A DNA stretch of 64,000 nt, taken from the NCBI RefSeq assembly GCF_022559625.1, contig NZ_CP042288.1:1689409-1753408 (forward strand). The letters are read 5' to 3'. The notes under the pieces were generated by a model. It made no database searches. It was not told the origin of the DNA and was given only the letters and a program-made list of their open reading frames with translations. This DNA is from Aquisalinus flavus (lineage in GTDB: Bacteria > Pseudomonadota > Alphaproteobacteria > Caulobacterales > Parvularculaceae). Positions 47,779 through 56,148 of this stretch are shown here, in pieces (positions within the stretch are counted from its first letter, which is position 1; the number at the start of each line of letters is the position of its first letter). The position numbers were made by a program, and so were the translations under genes.

Positions 47779-50163
47779 ATGCCGACGGTGAATGACGACG
47801 ATATCCCCCTGTTGAAGGGCTACAGGCCGCTTGACGGTGCCGCCGACGAGATGGTCGACGGGACCGGCGCGCTCAGGCCGGTCTGGCAGCACTTCATGAA
47901 GGAGATCGGCCGGCTCGGCCCGGACGAGATCGCCGCCCGCGCGCGCCGCGCCGACCAGTATCTCAACGATGCCGGCGTCTATTACCGCTTCTATGACCAG
48001 GCCGGCAGCCGCGAGCGCGACTGGCCACTCGCCCACCTGCCGCTGCTGATCGGCGAAACCGAATGGCGCATCATCGCCGATGGCCTGTGCCAGCGCGCCG
48101 ATCTGCTGGAACAGATTGTCGCCGATATCTATGGCCCCAACCGGCTGGTCGAACAGCGCCTGCTGCCACCGGAACTGATCGCAGCGAACCCTGAATATCT
48201 GCGTCCCGTCGCCGGGCACATCCCGCTCGGCGGCAACTTCCTGCATTTCTGCGCGTTTGAACTCGGCCGCGGCCCCGACGGGCGCTGGTGGGTGCTGTCC
48301 GACCGCACCCAGGCGCCTTCCGGCATCGGTTTCGCGCTGGAAAACCGCGTGGCGACGACCAAGGCCTTTTCCGACATCTATAACCGCCTTCATGTTCATC
48401 GCCTCGCGGGCTTTCACCGCCGCTTCCGCGATGCGCTGACCAGGCTTGCCGGCAGCCAGGACCTGACCGCGATCCTCACCCCCGGCCCGTTCAACGAGAC
48501 CTATTACGAGCAGGCCTATATCGCCCGCTATCTCGGCATTTCGCTGCTCGAGGGCGAGGACCTGATCGTCACCGACGGACAGGTCAAGGTGCGCACCGTC
48601 TCCGGGCTGCAGCCGGTCAACGTCCTGTGGCGGCGGCTCGATGCCGGTTTCGCCGACCCGCTCGAACTGGATCAGGACTCCCAGATTGGCACGCCCGGCC
48701 TTGTCGAGGCGGTGCGCAACCGCTCGGTTCACGTCGTCAATGCGCTCGGCTCCGGCGTCCTGGAGATGCGCGCGCTCCTTGCCTTCCTGCCGCGCATCGC
48801 CCGCGCCCTCTCCGGCCAGCCGCTGAAGCTGCCGTCCATCGCGACATGGTGGTGCGGACAGGACGCCGAGCGCGACCATGTGCTGGCGCATTTCGACAAG
48901 ATGATGATCGGCCCGGCCCTCTCGGCCCGCATGCCGTTCGAGGATCCCGACAACACCGTGCTCGGTGGCCGCCTTGCCGCTCCAGACAAGGCCGCATGGC
49001 ACCACAAGCTCAAAAGCGACGGCCCCGGCTTTGTTGGCCAGGAATCGGTGCGCCTGTCGACCGCGCCGGTCTTCACCAATGGCAGGCTGGAGCCGCGCCC
49101 TGTCACCCTGCGCGTCTTTCTCGCGCGCACGCCCGATGGCTGGGCCGTGATGCATGGCGGCTTTGCCCGCATCGGCCAGACGCTCGATGCCAGCGCCATC
49201 GCGATGCAGCGCGGCGGCCGCGCGGCCGATGTCTGGATCGTCAGCGATAGCCCGGTCGAACAGGAAACGCTGCTGGAGACCGGCGAGGCGGCGTTCGTGC
49301 GCCGCCTGCCCGGCACCCTGCCCAGCCAGGCCGCTGAGAACCTCACCTGGCTCGGGCGGTACACGGAACGTCTTGAAGGCACGACCCGCACCCTTCGCGC
49401 CTGGCATGTACGCCTCGCCGAGCGCGAGGACCCGGACGCGCCGCTGCTTGCGCTGGTGCGCGACCACCTCGCCGCCCTCGAGGTCGACATCGCCGACCCG
49501 GTTCCCGGCCGCCTCGCCGACTATATCGACCGCGCCGTGATCACCGCCGGCAATGTCCGCTCGCGCTTCTCGCCCGATGGCTGGCTCGCGCTGCGCGACC
49601 TGTCCAAGACGATCCACCAGCTCTCGGCCACGGTGGAAGCGGGCGATGACGCGACCCGCGCGATGACCGTTGTGTTGCGCAAGCTCGCCGGCTTCTCCGG
49701 CCTCGTCCATGAGAACATGTACCGCTTCACCGGCTGGCGTTTCCTCGAGATCGGCAGGCGGCTGGAACGGGCGATCCACATGACCCGGACCCTCGCCCTG
49801 TTCACGCAGGAAGACATGCCCGTCGGCGCGTGGGACATGTTGCTCGAGATCGCCGATTCCACCATGACCCACCGGCGGCAATATGAATCGCAACTAAACC
49901 GCCTGACCCTGATCGACCTGCTCGCGCTCGACCCGAACAATCCGCGCTCGGTCATGTTTCAGCTCGACACGCTGCGCACAGAGATCGCCGCCCTGCCCGT
50001 CCCCGCCAATACCGACCGGCACCAACGCCTGCAGCGCCATGTGTTGAAGCTGCACACGGACCTGCAGATCCTTGAGCCGGGCGATGTGACGGGCGCATTT
50101 CTCGCCACCCTGCAGGACGGGCTGGAGGCACTCTATGACAGCCTCGCCCAAACCTATTATTAG
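47779..50163 (+). CDS. Circularly permuted ATP-grasp / alpha-E fusion protein
   Basis: The 794-residue protein joins a circularly permuted ATP-grasp domain (about 80-480, with EQAYIARYLGISLLEGEDLIV and KLPSIATWWCGQ) to an alpha-E helical domain (about 490-790, starting AAENLTWLGRYTERLEGTTR). In other species these are often two genes. The ATP-grasp part is expected to form a peptide or amide bond with ATP. It lies 49 bases after the DUF2126 gene and 25 before the second transglutaminase. Confidence 0.9.
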   Translation: MPTVNDDDIPLLKGYRPLDGAADEMVDGTGALRPVWQHFMKEIGRLGPDEIAARARRADQYLNDAGVYYRFYDQAGSRERDWPLAHLPLLIGETEWRIIADGLCQRADLLEQIVADIYGPNRLVEQRLLPPELIAANPEYLRPVAGHIPLGGNFLHFCAFELGRGPDGRWWVLSDRTQAPSGIGFALENRVATTKAFSDIYNRLHVHRLAGFHRRFRDALTRLAGSQDLTAILTPGPFNETYYEQAYIARYLGISLLEGEDLIVTDGQVKVRTVSGLQPVNVLWRRLDAGFADPLELDQDSQIGTPGLVEAVRNRSVHVVNALGSGVLEMRALLAFLPRIARALSGQPLKLPSIATWWCGQDAERDHVLAHFDKMMIGPALSARMPFEDPDNTVLGGRLAAPDKAAWHHKLKSDGPGFVGQESVRLSTAPVFTNGRLEPRPVTLRVFLARTPDGWAVMHGGFARIGQTLDASAIAMQRGGRAADVWIVSDSPVEQETLLETGEAAFVRRLPGTLPSQAAENLTWLGRYTERLEGTTRTLRAWHVRLAEREDPDAPLLALVRDHLAALEVDIADPVPGRLADYIDRAVITAGNVRSRFSPDGWLALRDLSKTIHQLSATVEAGDDATRAMTVVLRKLAGFSGLVHENMYRFTGWRFLEIGRRLERAIHMTRTLALFTQEDMPVGAWDMLLEIADSTMTHRRQYESQLNRLTLIDLLALDPNNPRSVMFQLDTLRTEIAALPVPANTDRHQRLQRHVLKLHTDLQILEPGDVTGAFLATLQDGLEALYDSLAQTYY

Positions 50164-50188
50164 TGGCCTATTATTGAGGGAGCCCGCG

Positions 50189-51067
50189 ATGCTGTACGAT
50201 ATCAGGCTGAAACTCTCCTATCGCTATCAGGGCCTTGTCGCCGGCAGCCGCCACCAGTTGCGGGTCGCACCGCGCTCGATTGATGGTATACAGAGGGTTT
50301 TCTCCCTTTCCATCGACCTCGACCCCTGGCCTGCCGAGCAATCGGCCTTCACCGACTTCTTCGGCAATGCCGTCACCGCTTTCGCCAACCGCGACCCGCA
50401 TGACCGGCTCAACGTGACGATGGCGGCACGCGTCGAGGTCACCCGGCCTGAACCTTCCCTCGACGTCTCGGCCGATCTTGCCGGTCTCGCCGCCGATGTC
50501 GCCGCCAGCCACTCCCTCACCCCGCACAGCCCGCATCACTTCCTGCATCAGGGCAGCTATACGCCGCAGACGGAGGAAATGACCGCTTACGCCCGCGAGT
50601 GCGCCGAGGGCGGCGCGTCCGTGCTCGCCCTCGCTGACCGGCTCTGCCGCCGCATCAGGGACGAGTTCCACTATGACGGCACGGCGACCACGGTCACCAC
50701 CACTGCCGCGGAAGCCTTCGCCGGCAAGAGCGGCGTCTGCCAGGATTTCAGCCATGTCATGATCGCCGCCCTGCGCGGTCTCGGCGTGCCTGCCGGCTAT
50801 GTCTCCGGCTGCCTCAGGACCGAGCCGCCGGAGGGCGAAGACCGGCTCGAAGGCGCCGACGCCATGCATGCCTGGGTCCGGGTCTGGTGCGGGCGCGAAA
50901 GCGGCTGGCAGGAATTCGATCCGACCAACGGCATCCCCGCCTCGAGCGACCACATCACCATCGGCTATGGCCGCGACTATGGCGATGTCACCCCGATCCT
51001 CGGCATGCTGAAAACCGCCGGCGACCAGGCCAGCAGGCAGGCCGTCGATGTCATCCCCGTGGGGTGA
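50189..51067 (+). CDS. Transglutaminase-like cysteine protease family protein
   Basis: The 292-residue protein has the bacterial transglutaminase N-domain (YDIRLKLSYRYQGLVAGSRHQLR) and a core with SGVCQDFSHVMIAALRGLGV (Cys), DAMHAWVRVWCG (His) and WQEFDPTNG (Asp). It probably acts as a peptidase or peptidyl transferase for the cluster's product. GAGGGAGCCCGCG precedes ATG 50189. It ends the amidoligase cluster. Confidence 0.9.
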   Translation: MLYDIRLKLSYRYQGLVAGSRHQLRVAPRSIDGIQRVFSLSIDLDPWPAEQSAFTDFFGNAVTAFANRDPHDRLNVTMAARVEVTRPEPSLDVSADLAGLAADVAASHSLTPHSPHHFLHQGSYTPQTEEMTAYARECAEGGASVLALADRLCRRIRDEFHYDGTATTVTTTAAEAFAGKSGVCQDFSHVMIAALRGLGVPAGYVSGCLRTEPPEGEDRLEGADAMHAWVRVWCGRESGWQEFDPTNGIPASSDHITIGYGRDYGDVTPILGMLKTAGDQASRQAVDVIPVG

Positions 51068-51169
51068 GCACTTCTCGGCCGCTGCCCTTGCCACGCCCGC
51101 TGCCGCCATTCATGATCCTCCGTGAAAACCTGCCGGCCTGAACAGCAAGAAGCAGTTAGGGAGATGACG

Positions 51170-53506
51170 ATGCCTCACCACACGAGGCGCGCTGTGCTGC
51201 GCGCCGGTACTGCCGCAATAGCATTGCCGTGGCTGGCGCCGGTGATGTCAGCCAGCGCCACCGGCACCAGTATCGACGGCCGCTCCACGCGGATCGGTCG
51301 CTGGGAGCAGACGCGCGCCGGGCTTCCTGCCTATCGTTACGAAGGATCGCTGCCTGCGCTGGCGTTCGACAAGACCGGTCGCGACGCCCAACAGCCGCCC
51401 GATCCGGCCTTCATCCTGGGCAATTATCGCCTCACCGCCTTTGCGCATGTCAGTGGCATTCTGCAATTGCTCACCGGCGAGCGCGTCTGGGCGCGTGTGA
51501 ACGCAGCCGGGGATCGCATGCTGTATGGCGACAATCATGCCCGTTTGACCGTCAGCGATAGCGAATCGGCAGCGCAAGCTTACGACCTTGTCGGGATGCA
51601 GTCGCTCGCGATCGATCCGGCACGGACGACACGTCGCTTCGGCCCTGGCTTCGCGCATTGGGGCTATGCCCTGTCGCCGGAACTGCATGCCCGGCGCGTG
51701 GTGTCCGCGCGGCCATCGCTTTCCCTTCGCGACGGCAATCCATCGCTCGTCATCACCGTAACATTGAACAATTCGGGGTCCCGGTCGGTGGCGTTCAGCC
51801 ATGAAGAGGGTTTCGGGATGCGCTACGTGCCGTGCAATCTTCAACGCATCGAGCCGGATGCGCGGGTTGCGCGCTATGCGTCGTCGGTAACCAACGATGC
51901 CACGCGGCGTATCGCCCTGTCGCAGACCCGCCATATCCCGGTCGCTTTCACCGTCGAGGACGCAGTGGACGCGCCCAATCTCCATGACCTGCAACCGGTC
52001 AACGTCTTCCTTCACGCGCATAGTTCAGACACCGCGCTGTCGCTTGATATCAGCGGATCTGATGACGAGCGGCTGCTCGCACGGATACGCGGTGACGTGC
52101 CCGCGGGCGGGACCGTCAGCTTCGATATCGTTATCGGGCTTACCTATGGCGATATGGATCAGGCTGCAGCGCTCGCCACTGACATGCTGTCCAGCGGCGA
52201 CCGCGACCGGATCGACGACGGTCTCTATAGCGGCCTTTGGGCGACGCAATTGCCCGACATGACGCAAGAGCAGAACCCGGTCTTTCGAACTGAAATGCCC
52301 TGGCATGCCCATGCGCTCGAGGCGATGGCAACTTACAGCGCCTATTTCGATGAAACCTTTGTCCCGCAAGGGACGATCTACACCTATGAAGATGGCGAGA
52401 ATATCTCGAACCGCGACAATCTCCAGGCGCTCTTGCCGCTTTGCTACAGCAATCCGCCTCTCGCCAAATCCTGTCTGCGCCATGTTTTGAAACAGACGAC
52501 CCGCCAGGGTGAAATCAAGCGCGGCACGAGTGGCTTTGGCTACATGCCGCCAAGCATATACAAGGAGAGCGATGCCCAGCTTTATATGTTCATGGCAGTC
52601 GGCGAGTATCTGCGCGTCACACGCGACCATGCACTTCTGAACGAGCGCGTCGAATTCTATCCGGTCGAGGGAAACCACAGCGAAACGGTGCTGAACGTCC
52701 TCAAGCGCCACTTCGTCTATCTGCGCGACGAAGTGGGAACAGGCGAGCACGGGCTGATCCGCATCCTCAATTCGGACTGGAGCGACTCCTTTTTTCATCT
52801 GTATTCACCCAATCTGACAGCGGCGTCGGCCGAATCTCACCTCAACAGCGCCATGGCGCTCGCAATCCTGCCCCGCTTCATCGCCGGGCTGCGCGCCGCC
52901 GGCATCGGCCAGGACGATCCGTTCATTGCCGCGCTGTCGCACTATCACGACGATCTATCCGCCGCCTATATGACCGATCTGGGTGACCGCACCTTCAGCG
53001 CGCGCGCCTATCTCAACGGCGGCAAGCCACGCTATGGCGTGGACGTGGTCTGCCTCGAACCGCAGGGATTCCTGCTGCAAATCCCGGACCTGCCCGAGCC
53101 CCGAAAGGCGGCGATCTATCGCGTGGTGAAGGAGGCGACCTTCGCGCCGGAAAAGGTCGGCTTTCGCATTCGCGAAAAGCCGATCTTCGGAACCAGCGGC
53201 GGGGGTGAGGATGGCGGTTTCTGGTTTGCGCTTGAAGGCCAGATGGTGCTCGGCGTGTCGAGCTTCGACAAGGCCGAGGCTGAAAAGCTCCTGGAGACGA
53301 TGAGCTTCCACAATTTCGCGAAGGAATATCCCGACTATGTGCTCGGCAGATGGACCCACACGGACAGTATGCAATCGAGCCTTCACCCGCGCGAAGGATT
53401 GATGAACTACTGGAAGCCCTCGCTGGAGGAAAGCGGCATCGGCTATTGCTCCCACCCGCACAGCTGGCCGCTATACAACTATTTTCACCTTCGCGACGTG
53501 CGGTAG
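51170..53506 (+). CDS. Tat-exported six-hairpin glycosidase-like protein
   Basis: The 778 residues start with a twin-arginine signal (HHTRRAVLRAG, a hydrophobic run, then MSASA). The C-terminal half reads as an (alpha/alpha)6 barrel like GH94/GH36-type proteins. It carries DAQLYMFMAVGEYLRVTRD and SDWSDSFF near residue 535, where GH94 enzymes have the catalytic Asp in a DWND motif. The N-terminal part is a beta-sandwich. It is not a close match to a named family, so phosphorylase, hydrolase or binding roles remain open. AGGGAG stands 6 bases before ATG 51170. It begins 102 bases after the amidoligase cluster and may belong with it. Confidence 0.7.
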   Translation: MPHHTRRAVLRAGTAAIALPWLAPVMSASATGTSIDGRSTRIGRWEQTRAGLPAYRYEGSLPALAFDKTGRDAQQPPDPAFILGNYRLTAFAHVSGILQLLTGERVWARVNAAGDRMLYGDNHARLTVSDSESAAQAYDLVGMQSLAIDPARTTRRFGPGFAHWGYALSPELHARRVVSARPSLSLRDGNPSLVITVTLNNSGSRSVAFSHEEGFGMRYVPCNLQRIEPDARVARYASSVTNDATRRIALSQTRHIPVAFTVEDAVDAPNLHDLQPVNVFLHAHSSDTALSLDISGSDDERLLARIRGDVPAGGTVSFDIVIGLTYGDMDQAAALATDMLSSGDRDRIDDGLYSGLWATQLPDMTQEQNPVFRTEMPWHAHALEAMATYSAYFDETFVPQGTIYTYEDGENISNRDNLQALLPLCYSNPPLAKSCLRHVLKQTTRQGEIKRGTSGFGYMPPSIYKESDAQLYMFMAVGEYLRVTRDHALLNERVEFYPVEGNHSETVLNVLKRHFVYLRDEVGTGEHGLIRILNSDWSDSFFHLYSPNLTAASAESHLNSAMALAILPRFIAGLRAAGIGQDDPFIAALSHYHDDLSAAYMTDLGDRTFSARAYLNGGKPRYGVDVVCLEPQGFLLQIPDLPEPRKAAIYRVVKEATFAPEKVGFRIREKPIFGTSGGGEDGGFWFALEGQMVLGVSSFDKAEAEKLLETMSFHNFAKEYPDYVLGRWTHTDSMQSSLHPREGLMNYWKPSLEESGIGYCSHPHSWPLYNYFHLRDVR

Positions 53507-53749
53507 TTGGTGCGAGGAAGACGCGGCATTCAACGCTTCTACGGGCACGTCCATATGAATGCAGGCTGATCTGGCAGAAAGGGCCGTCTGTCAGGATAAT
53601 TTTTGCCGTCAGAGCTCGTCTCTCTTTGTCTACACAGACTATTCAATCGTCCAGTTGACGATGCCTGCGGGGTTTAATTCTCTCGTACTATCGGGACGGC
53701 GATTCATTTCGCCACTCACAATCTGCCCGATATACCAAGGGAGATTTCC

Positions 53750-54523
53750 ATGAAGACTTGTTTGATTTCAGTTGTGGCCGTCAGCCTCGCTGCCACTGCG
53801 GCATGCGAGGCGACGGTCAGCCAAAGCAACTCCGCTACGCCCGAAGAATACGCCGACAATGAGCAGTTTCTGCCAGAAATTGTCCGCGATGGCGAGACCT
53901 ATGCGTTCCGGGACTGGTATGGCGAGCCGGCGCCGTCCGCGTTCGTGCCCTGCGCTGACGAGACCCGGTGGCGTCTGCCGATATCGGGCCGGTGTGTTGG
54001 CGTCGTCGATTACGACGCCCTGCCTTCCAAAGTCGCCGCGGTCGACTATCCGGGCTGTACCTGGGTGAATACGGAAGCCGATTTCGGCGTGGATGCGCTT
54101 CTCTTCAGGGCGCTCGGCTGCAGCGATCAGACCACCGAGCTCGACTATGGCGGCGGTGCCCATGCCGCTGAACTGACCTATGCCGTCTCGCCGGCCTATG
54201 GCGACATCCATCTCGGCCATGTCGCCGTCCGCATCGCCACCTATTGGGGCGATGATGAATTCCGCCTGCGGGAAACCATTCCCGAGGAGACGATGGACGC
54301 GTGCGAGATCCGCCCCGCCGGTGAAGGCTATCCCGGCGGCGCCATGGTCATCGCACCGAGGGCCGATGCGCCATCCGCCGATTGCGGACTTTATGCACAG
54401 GGTACGGACTATGACACTTTCTGGATGGTGAGTCCGGACAAGGACTATGTCTATGCCGTGTCGCTGCCGGCCGAAGGCTGGGACATTGACCCGTTCTCGT
54501 TTGAGGTCGTGACCCCGGAATAG
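53750..54523 (+). CDS. Secreted six-cysteine protein, probable lipoprotein (paralogue A)
   Basis: The 257 residues start with a signal peptide and possible lipobox (LAATAAC, Cys19). The mature part shows six cysteines whose order and surrounding sequence match the product of 58514-59257: C-x13-C around RLPISGRC, GCTW, FGVDALLFRALGCSD, a DACEIRP near the middle and a late DCGLY. A Gly-Gly-Ala-His turn (YGGGAHAAEL) is shared as well. No known domain is recognised. ATG follows GGGAGATTTCC. The 243 bases upstream (53507-53749) hold no gene. Confidence 0.7.
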   Translation: MKTCLISVVAVSLAATAACEATVSQSNSATPEEYADNEQFLPEIVRDGETYAFRDWYGEPAPSAFVPCADETRWRLPISGRCVGVVDYDALPSKVAAVDYPGCTWVNTEADFGVDALLFRALGCSDQTTELDYGGGAHAAELTYAVSPAYGDIHLGHVAVRIATYWGDDEFRLRETIPEETMDACEIRPAGEGYPGGAMVIAPRADAPSADCGLYAQGTDYDTFWMVSPDKDYVYAVSLPAEGWDIDPFSFEVVTPE

Positions 54524-54561
54524 GCCGTCTGGCGAAAAGGCGCTCAGAAACCTGTCGACAC

Positions 54562-54607
54562 AACCGCTTGCAGAGAAGGATTGCCCCATCTTTGCAGGCG
54601 GTTTTTT
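54562..54607 (+). terminator. Terminator of paralogue A
   Basis: AACCGCTTGCA pairs with TGCAGGCGGTT (one G-T pair) across a 20-base loop, and TTTTTTATT follows. Confidence 0.8.
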
Positions 54608-54696
54608 ATTGGCGTACCGGGGTGCGCCCACGCATGAGCCGCATGGATCACCTCCCTGGTCCCGACAGATAGCGTTTTTCCTGCTTTTCGATACGG

Positions 54697-54728
54697 AAAC
54701 GCCCGCCAGATTCTCCCGGCGGGCGTTT
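54697..54728. terminator. Perfect 11-base inverted repeat between convergent genes
   Basis: AAACGCCCGCC and GGCGGGCGTTT enclose a 10-base loop between the convergent paralogue A gene and the gene ending at 54752. It can serve either strand. The T-runs are only three long. Confidence 0.55.
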
Positions 54729-54751
54729 CATCATGACAGCATTAAATGGCC

Positions 54752-55933
54752 TTACTTGCAGAGGGGAAGCGTTTCATGGCGCCTCGTCCAGCCTTGCCAC
54801 AAGCCTCGCCATTCAGGCGTGCTCACGCGCTCGAACTTGCTGAGTTCATCGTTAAAGGTTTGAGCAGAGTTCAATGTCGTGGCAACCCCGGTTTGAGCCA
54901 TAATGGCGGCAAACTGGGCGTCAAACTCCGCCCACGTTGCCGACATTTTTTTCGCAGATTCCCGCGACGAAACAAGGCTTGCCCAATAGTACTCGGTGTA
55001 TTTTTGTGATTGGGAAGCATATGCATGTGACTGAAGGGACGACTGCGCCATGCTGCGTTGATATTGGCAGCTAAGGCACTTGTTCAGGACGTCACCGCCA
55101 CGGAGGAAAGCCTGGAGGCTCGCCTGCTGCGCTTCGAGCGCCCTGATCTCGCCGAGAAGCGTCCCGCGCTGGCGTTCGTATTCGGCGAGTGCAGCGTTTG
55201 TCGCAACCGCAGCATCATAGAGCGGACCCAGCTTGCGAAGCGGGGCGAGTACCTGATCGATCTTGCCCATCACAGAGTGATATTCATTGAGTTTACCGGC
55301 GAGTGTCGGCGCCACCTGAGCGAGCTGTGTCTTCGCGTCCTCGATTTGCTTGCACTCGTCGGTCGTCCAGGCAATCGGATGCGCGATCAGATCACTCCTT
55401 GACGCAACATGGTCGAGGCTCGTCTTCATTGATTGCGCGTCGAAATAATCTTTCGCCAACAATGGCTGCGCGCTCAGGCCTTGTAGTTCGGAAACCGGTA
55501 TATTGGTCCGCCTGTTGATGATGACGATGGCGGTATTCCTCATATTGCCGGCTGAGATGCCTTTCAGTTCGGAATATTTGACACCCCGACTGAGGATGAA
55601 AAAGGCATAGGACAAATGATCGGCAAGCTGGGCGTTGTTCTGCGACTGGTAGAACTGGACGCTGTCGGCTGTGTAGGCTGACAACCAGGCAATAGCCGTA
55701 TTGCGTTGGGTATCCATGCTGGAACCGGCCGGCGGCGCAACCTCGAGCACCGTCAGAAGGGGCATGAGATATTGTTCCTGCGCATGGGCAGGCGCAGCCG
55801 CGCCCATCAGCAAGCCAATACCAACGCCGATGGCAAGCATGGACGCCCGACATTTCCTGGCAATTGCCCTCATTCGAAGGGTGACCTTGCCGGACACGGC
55901 CGAAGACGTGGTTTCTGAAGTTTGGTGAGTCAT
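54752..55933 (-). CDS. Secreted protein of unknown function (393 residues)
   Basis: A long signal peptide (basic n-region, hydrophobic core about 32-47, cut near AHA-QEQY) precedes a mostly helical chain. Residues about 89-160 (AYTADSVQFYQ through LQGLSAQPLLA) match a segment of the protein encoded at 59263-59946, including the pattern R-T-x-IP-x-x-x-L-x-x-LS. A coiled-coil like stretch (about 230-300) and a CLSC motif follow. I recognise no family. GGAGGAACCACAC precedes the ATG. It is separated from the upstream gene by a terminator at 56092-56125. Confidence 0.65.
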   Translation of the reverse strand: MTHQTSETTSSAVSGKVTLRMRAIARKCRASMLAIGVGIGLLMGAAAPAHAQEQYLMPLLTVLEVAPPAGSSMDTQRNTAIAWLSAYTADSVQFYQSQNNAQLADHLSYAFFILSRGVKYSELKGISAGNMRNTAIVIINRRTNIPVSELQGLSAQPLLAKDYFDAQSMKTSLDHVASRSDLIAHPIAWTTDECKQIEDAKTQLAQVAPTLAGKLNEYHSVMGKIDQVLAPLRKLGPLYDAAVATNAALAEYERQRGTLLGEIRALEAQQASLQAFLRGGDVLNKCLSCQYQRSMAQSSLQSHAYASQSQKYTEYYWASLVSSRESAKKMSATWAEFDAQFAAIMAQTGVATTLNSAQTFNDELSKFERVSTPEWRGLWQGWTRRHETLPLCK

Positions 55934-56091
55934 GTGTGGTTCCTCCTGTTCGGCCCTCGTGAGCCATGCCGAGTACCGATTATTGATCCGATACGAAGGG
56001 TCGGGAACTAGCCGGACGGATAGTTCGCGGATCGTTTTCGCAGAGCAGATGTGATTGGCGGGCGAAGGCCGGAACGTCGCCCTGATGAGAC

Positions 56092-56125
56092 AAAAAAACC
56101 GGACCCCGTGAGAGACGGGATCCGG
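56092..56125 (-). terminator. Terminator of the tectonin-domain gene
   Basis: On the minus strand CCGGATCCCGT pairs with ACGGGGTCCGG (one wobble) over a 5-base loop and is followed by TTTTTTT, 24 bases after the stop. Confidence 0.9.
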
Positions 56126-56148
56126 CCTCAAGATGCGATCCGGCTTGT

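Noticed and set aside
53507..53749. Short plus-strand frames (53350-53658, 53559-53753) before paralogue A
   Set aside because: They overlap the glycosidase 3' end or lack ribosome sites and family resemblance; the region looks like a promoter gap.
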